Source of the DNA: Strigamia acuminata
Lineage: Eukaryota > Arthropoda > Chilopoda > Geophilomorpha > Linotaeniidae
Direction of reading: 5' to 3'
Length of the DNA stretch: 64,000 nucleotides
Assembly (NCBI GenBank): GCA_949358305.1
Contig: OX442320.1
Location: 9,130,259 to 9,194,258, forward strand
Shown here: in pieces, positions 23,627-34,163 of the stretch
How positions within the stretch are numbered: position 1 is the stretch's first letter
Layout of the letters: each line of letters opens with the position of its first letter
Translations under genes and position numbers: made by a program
The notes under the pieces: model-generated
The model's input: only the letters and a program-made list of their open reading frames with translations
Told to the model about the DNA's origin: nothing
Databases searched by the model: none

Positions 23627-26600
23627 ATGGGAACTGCTTCGACGAAATTCCGCAAATATTTACAAAATGGAGACGAATATGCAGCTATGCAGGTTTTCCA
23701 AAGTTCGCCGGATCTGCAGAAAAATTTAGATCCTAATATGTCATATGGAGATGCCTATAATCACAACACTCCGCTGCATTTCACTGCCAAACATGCCATG
23801 AAACATCTGTTGAGGTCACTGATTTCACACTCGTGTCGAAACGTCGATTTTAATCGTTTTCGTTCGCTTTTTGTTTATTTTAGGACGTTTTTAAATGATC
23901 TCGGGGGCAATCCGAATAAGAAAAACACTAAAAATGAGTCAAGTCTGCACACAGTTTGTCAGGTTCTTCAAGCTAAGAGTTTGAGTACGCAGGAGCGGCG
24001 TAGTATGTGCACTGTTTTGATTTTACAATGGCAAGGACCGGTTTTGGAGAACGGGCAGTATGAAAAAGTTGATTTAACGGCTGTGGATGAGGTTTGTAAT
24101 TATAAATGCTCTTTTTATTAGCTTTTATTGGAGATTTTATTGGGTTTTATTGGGGATTTTATTGGATTTTATTGGATTTTATGGGATTTTGTTTGATTTT
24201 TAGAGGAAAAATACTGCGCTTCATCACGCTGCTGTGTCGGGCTTGAAGAAATGTGTCGAAGTAAGTTGTAGTTTTATTTTTTCGTTGATTTTTGTTGATT
24301 TTTTGGTTGGATTTTCAGCTACTGGTTGCTCATGGTGCGCCGTTGTTTGTCGAGAACGACGAGAGTATGACTCCATGCGATTTGGCAGAGAAAGCAGGGC
24401 ATCTAGATATTGCATTGTTTTTAGAATCTAAAATGGTTTTTGTATGTGTTTTTTGGGTTTTTGTTTGTTTTTATGTTGATTTTTATTTTTTTTTGAAGAC
24501 TGAATCTGCTGATACGGTGAACGAAGCTGATCTTCTCATAAATCTCGATTTTTCTGAAGTATAACTTCGATTAAATTAAATTGTTCGTTTGTTCGTTTAT
24601 TTATTTGATTTATTTTAGGCCTACAGTGGGTTAAGATCACAGGATTTACAAGAAGCTAAAGATCAGTTGTTGGTTGAAACCTCAGACATGCTGCACGTGC
24701 CGTTATTTACCGCGGAAGCTCTTTTAAGAAACAACGGTAATTAATTCTAAAAAAAAAACAATAATTTTATATTTTATATTTTAATTTATTTCTAGATTGG
24801 TCTCGCGAGTCGCTGTTGGAGAATTGGATGAAAGACCCGATCGGTTGTTGCGATAAAGCCGGAGTGCAAACACCGCCCAGCGCGTTACAACTGGCCGCGT
24901 CGCAGCAAGGAGAGTTATCGGAGGAAGTGGACGAGTACCAAGAAGAAAGCCTGAATTCGCCGATCAGGACGACTTTAATGGAAGCCGAGATCATGGCGAG
25001 ACGACTAATAATACCTACGGAGCAAATATCTAAACATTTTCCTACAATTATAGTGCGAAATCTGCATGTGCGTGTTCGAACCGACCGAAGAACCCGTTCC
25101 TGCTGCCTGTGATCATTTCTTTTGCCGAGCTTGCTGGGAAAAGTGAAGTTTCATTAAATTTTACTAATTTTTTCTAATTTTTTCTCGTTTTTCTCTCGTT
25201 TTTCTCTCTTTTTTTCTTTATTTTCTGATTTTTCTTGTTTTTTCTCGTTTTTTTCTCGTTTTTTTCTCGTTTTTTCTCGTTTTTACTCGTTTTTTCTCAT
25301 TTTTTATTAATTTTTATTAATTTTTTCTGTTTTTTCTCATTTTTTTTTGTTTTTTTCTCATTTTTTTCTAAATTTTTCTCTTTTTTTCTAAATTTTTCTC
25401 ATTTTTTTAAATTTATTTTAAAATTTATTTTTATGTTTTATCGCAGGTATCTCAGCGTGAAAATTCAAGCTGGCGATGCTCACATTATGTGTCCAGCTTT
25501 TGGTTGTTCTCGTCTCGTGCCCATCGATATAATCGAGAAATTGGTGTCGGCAACGATGGTGCGCCGTTACCTTCAGTTCGACATCAAAGCCTTTGTGGAG
25601 AGTAATCCTACCATCAAGTGGTGTCCGTTTCCCGGATGCGGACGTGCTGTACGTTATCCATTCGTGGACACAGCAACCGTGTCGGTTTTCGCCATCATGA
25701 AAACGTCGCACGCTGTCGACTGCGGGAACGGACATTACTTTTGTTGGGAGTGCCTCGGTGAAGCGCATTCTCCTTGTTGTTGTGAAAAGTGGAAACTGTG
25801 GCACCAAAAAATCGCCGAAGTCAAACCGGAAGAGTGTAAATTAAGCCTTTATTAAACTATTAGAATTATTTCGATTTGATTTTTGTTGTTTTGACAGTGA
25901 AATCAACCTGCGTGGACACGGAAGATGCGGCGAATTGTTTGTGGTTAATAACCAACTCGAAACCGTGTCCTAATTGCAAATCTCCGATTCAGAAAAACGA
26001 GGGCTGTAACCACATGAAGTGCTCCAAAGTATTTTATTTATTTATTTGTTTGAAATTGTAAATAATTAATTTTTTTTTTTTTTTTTTTTTTTTTAGTGTA
26101 AATTTGATTTTTGCTGGGTTTGTTTGGAGGCTTGGAAGAAACATAGTTCAGCGACCGGTGGGTATTTTAGATGCAACCGGTACGAGGCTGTGCATCGCGC
26201 CGAGGAAAGACACGGGATGTTGATCAGTGTTGCCGAATTACGAAACAAGCAAATGCAAGAACTGAATCGATTCGTTCATTACTACACTCGATTTCGCAAC
26301 CATGAAAACAGTCATAAAGTATTAAAATTAATAAATTTTTTAAAAAAAGTAGAATTTTTTCTATTTTTTTCTATTTTTTTCTCGATTTTCTTCGGTTTTT
26401 TTTAGTTTGTTTTTCCTTTTTTTCTTTTTTTTCTCATTTTTTCTCATTTTTCCTCGTTTTTTCTCATTTTTTCTCGTTTTTTCTCATTTTTTTCTCGTTT
26501 TTTTCTCGTTTTTTCTCATTTCTTTTCATTTTTTCTCATTTTTTTCTTGTTTTTTCTCATTTCTTTTCATTTTTCTCATTTTTTCTCGTTTTTTCTCATT

Positions 26601-29415
26601 TTTCTCATTTTTTCTCGTTTTTTCTCGGTTTTTTCACGTTTTTTCTCAATTTTTCTCGTTTTTTCTCATTTTTTCTCGTTTTTTCTCGTTTTTTCTCATT
26701 TTTCTCATTTCTTTCTCATTTTCTCTCATTTTTTCTCGTTTTTTCTAAATAAATAATTTTGTTTTCGTCAGATGGAAGAACCGTTACTCGAAAGTGCCAA
26801 AGAAAAAATGTTTCTCCTCGCAAGCTCAATGCCGGATTTAGAATGTAAAAAAAAAAATCACAAAATTAAATTCTTAAATATTAAATCCACAAATTTCTTA
26901 CAAAACTCAGCCGGTTCGGGCGAAATGGAGACGAAATTCGTGCGAGAAGCCGTGACGGAATTGCTTAAAGCAAGACGTGTACTGTGTGGTTCCTACGTTT
27001 ATGGGTATTATTTAGAGGACAACGGGTACAACAAAACAATATTCGAATTCATGCAGGTACCCCGAATCGAATTCAACCCCAAACCACCACAATTTCCACC
27101 CTCACTAAACTCCCTTTCCATTCCAGAACGAACTGGAAGAATGCACCGAAAAACTAGCGCAAATGGTCGCCAGACCTTACTTGAGAACCCCACGCGCTAA
27201 AATCATGCAAACCACCGCCAACGTGAAGCGGAAACGTCAAGAATTCGTAATCGCCGTAGCTAAAGGACTAATCCCGCCGGAAACACCGACCAACGTCCGC
27301 CGATTTGGCCGCAGACGCTTCCCGGGCTTCGCGAGAATGGATTCGGTCGAAGAAGTGCGAAAAAATCCCATTTTTAATCCAAAATTCTAATTAATTTAAT
27401 TCCAAATAGGAACAATTGACGCAAGCCATCGCAGAAAGTCTTCGTGATCTCGATCCGAACGATCCGTGGGTCAAAGACAGCCACGGTCTGCATACAAATC
27501 TCACTGCCATCTACGATTGGCCCGAATACGACAGCGACGAAGACATAGAAATGAATCAGGCGTTGGCGGCGAGCATTCTGGGAGAATGCGCGAGAAGCGG
27601 CTGCAGCAGACTTCGTGCGCGCAATCCTCGTACCGGGGGATTGCACGAGTATTGCAGTTTAAGGTGCAGCAAAGCCGCTAAGGGCGGCGAGTTGGAGGGT
27701 AAGTGGTGGGTTTTTGGTCGTGAAATGAGGTTTTTTGATCGGTTTTGTTTTGTTTTTAGAGAGTTCTGTGGTGTATACGTCCGATTATCAAATGGAACTT
27801 TTAATAGCGCTGGAGATGAGTCGTTTGCAGTTGATTCAAGATTTGGAACGACAGCGACGAACGAGTGAGAACGGCGGGGAGAGTGAGGGAAGTGTGGAAA
27901 TTGTGGAAAATGCGGAAAATCAGCAGTGGAATGTGGAGTCCAGCTCAGGGTGAGATCAAGTGTGATTCTGAAATTTTTGTGATTATTTTTTTTTTTTGGT
28001 TTTTTTATATTTTTATGTTTTTTTTTTTGTGTGTGATTTTGTTTTGATGTAATTTAATTGCACAATTTTTTTCATATAACCAAAGACATTTTTTTTTATT
28101 TGTTGTTATTATTATAATTATTATAATTATTATTATTATTACTATTATTATTATTATTAAGATTTTATTAAGATTTATTTTGACTTTTTTATTTAACCGG
28201 AATGAATTTTTTTTATATATACAGCAATAATCATGCGAACGAATTGTTTTATACGTATTTTTCATTTTATTGCATGCAAATATTAAAGGAATGTTTATTC
28301 ACATTTTATTTTGTGTTGTTTTTCTTATATTTTTAATTATTTTAATTATTTTTAATCATTTGTTGATGAATTTTATTGATTTTTGATGATTTTTTGATTA
28401 ATTTTATTGATTTTTGATGATTTTTTGATTAATTTTATTGATTTTTGATGATTTTTTGATTAATTTTATTGATTTTTGATGATTTTTTGATTAATTTTAT
28501 TGATTTTTAATGATTTTTCAATGATTTTTAATGATTTTTATAAAATCTAATTGTGAATGCTATTCAGTTTAACCATTAACAGCATTCCTAATTCCTCATC
28601 GTGGCATTACGAGCCCCAAACCATTAATTCATCCGAAGAAAACGAAGGTAAACAAACAAAAAACAACAAAAAACAAGGACAAAAACAAACCAATCCAACC
28701 AAACAAACAAAACCTAACACCCCTTCTCTCCTTTCCAGCTCAAACTGACGAAACAACCAACCACAAAACCCCCGAAGAACAAACCAACCTAACCGACTCC
28801 AACTCCACGCCGAAAGAACTCGACAAACAGTCCTCATTCGACACCGACCCGCTCGACAACTTCTACAACCCGAGCAGCAGCAACGTGGAGGAATCCTTCG
28901 CCACGACCGTGGACATGCCTTTCGACTTCGACAAGAAACTCCTGACCTTCAAGAGCAACAGCACGGGCTACCTCGACCAAAACCTCGAGCGCAACAGCCG
29001 CCTAACGGCCTCCACGGGCAACCTCGTGACGCACTCGGACCGCAGAACGGCCCTGGAGTTCCTTCGACAACCCTCGGAATGGTTTCTAACGTCCACCAAC
29101 AGCTTGGCCATCACCCAAGACGATCTGAGCGAATGCGAGCACCACAACCATCGTCTGGTGGCCAGCACGGGCAATCTAACGACCCCCCGCTGTCCCGCTT
29201 ACATCTCATCCAACCCCATCTTCACTCTGCGCCTAGTCTCGAGCGCCTTAGACCTGCCCGAGCGCCGTTGCTGGGGCAGCGCGAGTAGTTTAGGGGCCAA
29301 TCAAGGCGACGAGGCCGTTTCCGGAAGCTGCTCGCCCGTGCGCAAACAGCAAACGTGTCGTTTGGCGCTCCGGAAACAACCGCATCTGTTGCATCATTGG
29401 AATATTTTCCTCTGA
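23627..29415 (+). CDS. ANKIB1: Ankyrin repeat and IBR domain ubiquitin ligase ANKIB1
   Basis: RBR-type E3 ubiquitin ligase of the Ariadne group. The N-terminus [19 protein letters not shown] matches the ANKIB1 family start, followed by ankyrin repeats ([24 protein letters not shown]). RING1 begins [10 protein letters not shown] in exon 25054-25142. The IBR follows ([25 protein letters not shown]), then RING2 with the catalytic-type cysteine in NEGCNHMKC. The Ariadne helical region ([25 protein letters not shown]) and a UIM-like MNQALAASI come next. Other exons include 23627-23814, 23884-24091, 24204-24260, 24319-24441, 24499-24558, 24619-24736, 25447-25835, 25898-26028, 26097-26318, 26772-26844, 26911-27056, 27127-27354, 27410-27698, 27760-27949, 28568-28647 and 28739-29415. 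The junction between exon 24796 and RING1 is unresolved. Its polyadenylation signal is at 29903-29908. Confidence 0.93.
25160..25432. repeat. Pyrimidine-rich TTTTTCTC array in ANKIB1 intron
   Basis: Simple repeats of TTTTTTCTCGTTTTT type fill the intron between RING1 exons 25142 and 25447. Long frames of Phe, Ser and Leu across it are artefacts. Confidence 0.9.
26340..26745. repeat. Second TTTTTCTC array in ANKIB1 intron
   Basis: Same motif class as the array at 25160-25432, alternating TTTTTTCTCGT and TTTTTTCTCAT, in the intron 26319-26771. Confidence 0.9.
28370..28530. repeat. 31-bp tandem array in ANKIB1 intron
   Basis: About five copies of a 31-bp unit built from GATTTTTGATGATTTTTTGA plus ATTAATTTTATT, just upstream of the exon at 28568. 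Confidence 0.9.
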
Positions 29416-29935
29416 TGTGAAGTTTAGGGTTAAAAATCGTTTTGTTTTCATTGATTTGTTCGTTTGTTTCGCTGACATACTGCTAGATTCGTGTGCTTCC
29501 AGAATATTCCCGAGATTTGTGTGTCCCTTTACCCGGTTTTTACGTGTCGTGTGTTCGTCTCATCAAAATGGACTCTTTAAAACGCTCCTTTTTCACGTCT
29601 TTTATGATATATGTCGGTGTTTCTTGCGATTTGGTGGGGGAAAATGACTTTTTCTTTTTGTTTTTCTACAGTTAAATACAGAAAAAAGAGTTTTAGCCTC
29701 GTGTTTGTTTGTATAGAATGGAAAAAAGGCGCTTTGAATGGTGTTCTAAACAGATTTCTGTTCTTTTTTGGATTAATTTTTATTAACTTTCTATCGAAAC
29801 TCTACATAAATTGCCTATAGTTTGACGGTTTTTACTACCTGTCTTTTTTATCTCTACACAAAGAAAAAAAAACACTGTGATTCTTTTTTTAGGTGAAGAA
29901 ATAATAAAATAAATGTTTTTATACTATTTCGCGCT

Positions 29936-30340
29936 TTATTCGTCGCTTAACTCTTCTTTGTCGTGGTGACCGTTGCCGTTATGGCCGTTATGGCCGTTGC
30001 CGTGGTGTTGGGCTAAGCCGGTCACTTCGGTGAAGGCGATCGTGGCCGCGGCGGCGATGAAGCCGTAGAGGAGTCCGCGGCTGGCGTACACGCCGTATCG
30101 GCCCCATTTCGTGCCTCTGGAAGGTACGTAACGCCAGACTTCGTTTCTGAAAGTTTATTTGGATTTTTTTAGTTGTTTTGGAGGGAATTTTTAGGGTTTT
30201 TGGTACCTGAGCCATGGATCTTTTAGACCTTTTTGGGCAAGCATTTGCTGAACACGGACGAGTTCTGGAGCGTCTTCCACTTTAAATTTACGCCAATCTG
30301 GGATTTCGTATGGGCGTTTGCCCCCTGCACTTGCAACCAT
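29936..30340 (-). CDS. NDUFB3: Complex I accessory subunit NDUFB3 (B12)
   Basis: Small single-pass subunit of mitochondrial NADH:ubiquinone oxidoreductase in the inner membrane. Minus-strand exons 30207-30340 and 29936-30146 give 114 residues. Family landmarks are PYEIPDWRKFKVEDAPEL, QKGLKDPWLRNEVWRY, and one membrane helix around YGFIAAAATIAF, then a His/Gly/Asn-rich tail (HHGNGHNGHNGNGHH). The start MVASAGGKRP is at 30340; an in-frame ATG at 30379 would add 13 residues. The stop codon at 29936-29938 is embedded in a minus-strand AATAAA (29935-29940), so the 3' untranslated region may be nearly absent. It converges on ANKIB1. Confidence 0.92.
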
Positions 30341-31337
30341 GTTTAATGTTGGTTTTAGTACTGGTTTTGGGTGTTTCAATCACAACACTCGGGAGGCTGA
30401 CATCTTTAAAGATGGCCGACCGTTCGATACAGACCAAAGCTCAATGTTACTTTTTTTAAAGCGTAATAATGTGAAATATTGTGATTAATTTAAAAATTAA
30501 AAATTTAATTAAAGAATTAATTAATGCGTTAGTATAGTTTAATCACGTTTAATTAACTAGGTGTAGATCTGTCGCTAGTTCCGATTTCCCCCGCTAAATT
30601 TGTTGTCGTTCTTCTTCACTCGCTCGCACTGGGAACATGCAGAAAAGCAATGATTTATTTACCAATAAAATATAAACCAAAATTTAATATTTTTCAAGCA
30701 AACTTAATTTACTTCGTGATTAATTGATTAAAATACAATAATTTTTAATTTTTATTTCAGATTGGAAAATTTCGATCGAAAATCTCTCGAGTTCATGAAA
30801 GAAAAGAAAAAGAAGAAAAGAAAAGAAGAAAGAAAAAGAAGAAGAAAAAGAAAAAAAAATTAAATTTTTTAATCACATGATGTACCAGTTTGAGGCAAGT
30901 GTCCTACATATTGTGGAGCAAGCGGAAAATCGTGAGAAGCAGTCTAGTGACCTCAAGGAACCAGTCAAGAAGAAAGCAGCTGCTCTCAACTGCTTACTAC
31001 CTGAATTTCGGATATTTCTCGGCTTCTCGCATCGAAATTGACAAATTTCTCGAGTTGAAACATGCAGTAGAGACGACGAGATGCCGGGTTCACACAACGG
31101 CCCAGAACAGTGGGTGAAAACGCATTTTAAAGAGAAAAATCATCATTATGATCGACCCATTAAGAGCGCGACAACGCAACGACTGGACGAAAAAATCAAG
31201 GTAAAATTAAATGACACGACAAAGTTGAAATCCTTCGCGTTGAGAGGGAAAAAAACGTGTTTGGAAATGTGATTTGGTGGTTTACAAGGATTTCTTGTTT
31301 AATTAATTGTGATTTGGGAGTTTGATGATGGATAAAG
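30341..31337. other. Intergenic region with one unexplained short frame
   Basis: Contains the NDUFB3 upstream region, a purine-rich AAGAA tract at about 30796-30860 and a 54-codon frame at 30877-31041. I recognise no gene family here. Confidence 0.4.
30877..31041 (+). other. Unrecognised 54-codon frame
   Basis: Starts ATGATG just after the purine tract and reads MMYQFEASVLHIVEQAENRE and on to LPEFRIFLGFSHRN before TGA. The amphipathic, Lys/Glu-rich composition looks more protein-like than surrounding frames, but I recognise no family and see no clear splice partner. It could be a decayed coding fragment or chance. Confidence 0.2.
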
Positions 31338-31408
31338 TGGGGATTGGGGGGGTTTTGGGGGGGTTTTGGGGAATTTTTGGGGGATTTTTGGGAATTGGGG
31401 TAAGGGGG
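31338..31408 (+). other. G-run tract with quadruplex potential
   Basis: At least six runs of four to seven guanines are separated by two to six bases, mostly T and A, on the plus strand. This meets the usual four-run quadruplex pattern several times over and is unlike anything else in this AT-rich window. Confidence 0.75.
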
Positions 31409-31740
31409 AAGTGCAGTGAAGTGAGGAATGAAGGAAAAAAATGGTTTGGGGTGTATGTGGAGGAATGTTTTGGGTTGTGGGGATTAAAGGTGACTAGGAA
31501 GTGCGGTTTTTCGCAAGTGAGTGAGTTTTGTGGCGGCAAGTTTTGTCAGTGAGGAAGTTTATGGAATTCTGAGGATTTTTTTGTGGATTTTTACACATTT
31601 TTTTGTGGATTTTGCCCATTTTTTTGGGGATTTGACAGATTTTTTTTGGAGTTTTGACAGATTTTTTTTGGAGTTTAGACATTTATTTGTGTATTTTATA
31701 GTTTAATTTGTCAATTTACACTTTTCTGAGAATTTTAGAC

Positions 31741-32085
31741 ATTTATTTGTCAATTTTTCACTTTATTTGTCAATTTTTCACTTTATTTGTCAATTTTTCA
31801 CTTTATTTGTCAATTTTTCACTTTATTTGTCAATTTTTCACTTTATTTGTCAATTTTTCACTTTATTTGTGAATTTTTCACTTTATTTGTGAATTTTTCA
31901 CTTTATTTGTGAATTTTTCACTTTATTTGTGAATTTTTCACTTTATTTGTGAATTTTTCACTTTATTTGTGAATTTTTCACTTTATTTGTGAATTTTTCA
32001 CTTTATTTGTGAATTTTTCACTTTATTTGTGAATTTTTCACTTTATTTGTAAATTTTTCTCTTTTTTATGAAATTTTTCACTTTA
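31741..32085. repeat. 20-bp tandem array
   Basis: About 17 copies of CTTTATTTGTCAATTTTTCA. The first block carries GTCAAT and from about 31869 the unit becomes GTGAAT, so two homogeneous variant blocks sit side by side. It degenerates into longer ACACTTTT-type repeats to about 32210. Confidence 0.95.
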
Positions 32086-32210
32086 TTTGTGAACTTTACA
32101 TTTTTATCTGTGAATTTTACACTTTTTATGTGAGTTTTACACCTTTTAAGTGAATTTTACACTTTTAAAGTACATTTTACACTTTTAAAGTGACTTTTAT
32201 ACATTTTTCT

Positions 32211-33340
32211 CATTTTCTATTTTACCCTTTCAAGAATTTTCCACATTTTCAAAAAAAAAAAAAATTCTCCACACAATTTCCACAAAACATTATCTAAACA
32301 TCTACAGTTATTAGTCCAGTTTCCAAAAACATTTCTTTTAGCCTACATCATAATCAACTGCTTAAAAACCACCCGTTCGTGATTGGCGAGCAGCTCCCCA
32401 ACAGCCTCCAGGCTACATCCAGTGGTCACTGCCTTTTAAAGTTACCTAAACAGAGAAATGATCTAACTCACTTAAAACACAACACATGGACACTGAGCAC
32501 TTCAGGTGGGCCAATCTTTTCACAACCCTCAAATTACACCAACACATTTACCCCTTTTTTCCCTTAATCTTCACAAAACCGATAAAAATAACTCGGCCTC
32601 GCTTTTTATAAAACCATTATCTACCACATCCAGATAATCAAGTAAAATACCGTTATCTCAGAAAAAAAACATGAAAAATGTCAACCAAATGCGTCAGACT
32701 TGAATTTAATTTACGGTGACAAAAATACGGAATCTTAAGCCTAAATCGGTCAGTGTTTTCTACGTGAGTAAAGTTTTTCTTTTTACTTGACCCCATTCCC
32801 AATGGGTTTGATTTCGCAAAGATTCCCACAATTATGCGAGTAAAAATGGTGGTTGGTGCTCGTAGTTTGCGTCGAAGAGTGTCTGAGGAAGTGGTTTAAT
32901 GTAGGTATGTTTAAGGATGTGGTTAGGTTAGGTTGGAGAAGTGTAAATACGTGAATGGGTTGGAGTTGCGGTGTGTGTAACCGGGTTAGTTTGTGCCTAG
33001 GGCCGGTCACAGTTGGAATGAGTTGAGATTTTGTGTTTTGTTCGTGTGTCGGGATCGGTATCTGATCTGGCTTTGTTTTGGTTGTGGCACAGTTTGGTTA
33101 ATTAAATCGGTTTGGGGTTGGTGGTTTTGGTTGAACTCGTTCAAGGGTGTCATTAGTCTGAATCGCGGTGATTGGGATAAAGGGTTTCTGGACTTGGGGA
33201 TGGCGAAGTGTTGTGTTTTGTGGATAGGTTATAATGTGGAGTAATTGGAAAAAATTAATTTTTGTACAATGAAGTTGGTTTTTATTTGGAAAATCAATTC
33301 TTAAAATGTTAAGTTGAGTTAAAACTTATTTACAGTCTTT
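32211..33340. other. Intergenic DNA, no recognised gene
   Basis: Mixed sequence with short open frames on both strands, none matching a family I know. The segment at 32380-32570 is less AT-rich than its surroundings. It could include untranslated first exons of chitin synthase, but none can be demonstrated. Confidence 0.4.
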
Positions 33341-33850
33341 AAAATTCAATTTTTATCCTAAAAATTCAATTTTTATCCTAAAAATTCAATTTTTATCCTA
33401 AAAATTCAATTTTTATCCTAAAAATTCAATTTTTATCCTAAAAATTCAATTTTTATCCTAAAAATTCAATTTTTATCCTAAAAATTCAATTTTTATCCTA
33501 AAAATTCAATTTTTATCCTAAAAATTCAATTTTTATCCTAAAAATTCAATTTTTATCCTAAAAATTCAATTTTTATCCTAAAAATTCAATTTTTATCCTA
33601 AAAATTCAATTTTTATCCTAAAAATTCAATTTTTATCCTAAAAATTCAATTTTTATCCTAAAAATTCAATTTTTATCCTAAAAATTCAATTTTTATCCTA
33701 AAAATTCAATTTTTATCCTAAAAATTCAATTTTTATCCTAAAAATTCAATTTTTATCCTAAAAATTCAATTTTTATCCTAAAAATTCAATGTTTATCCTA
33801 AAAATTCAATTTTTATCCTAAAAATTCAATTTTTATCCTACAAATTCAAA
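33341..33850. repeat. Highly homogeneous 20-bp tandem array
   Basis: About 25 copies of TAAAAATTCAATTTTTATCC, nearly all identical; one copy has AATGTTTAT. Each unit contains the near-palindrome AAAATTCAATTTT. It lies about 300 bp upstream of the first recognised chitin synthase coding exon. Confidence 0.95.
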
Positions 33851-34163
33851 TTTGATCCCACAAATTCAAATTTGATCCAGGAAACTCACATTGTTCACTC
33901 AAAAAGTTCAATTTTCATTCAAAGCATTTAATTTTCGCTAAAAAATTTTTAAATGTGGAATTATAGACATTAAAATAGGGACTTCTCAGGATATACATGG
34001 GATGCGTGACAACCCTATCAGAATGTGATTATTTCAGGAATGTATGTCAATTAATTACAATTATCATCAAAAGAACTGGGGTGACGGTTTGATTGGGTCA
34101 AAACTCAAAAGCAAATATTGATAAGAAAAAGGCTGCAATTATAGATTAAATTTATTGTTTCAG

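Noticed and set aside
25235-26756. Long Phe/Ser/Leu-rich open frames in ANKIB1 introns
   Set aside because: They arise from TTTTTCTC simple repeats, are open in several frames at once and are interrupted by genuine RBR exons.
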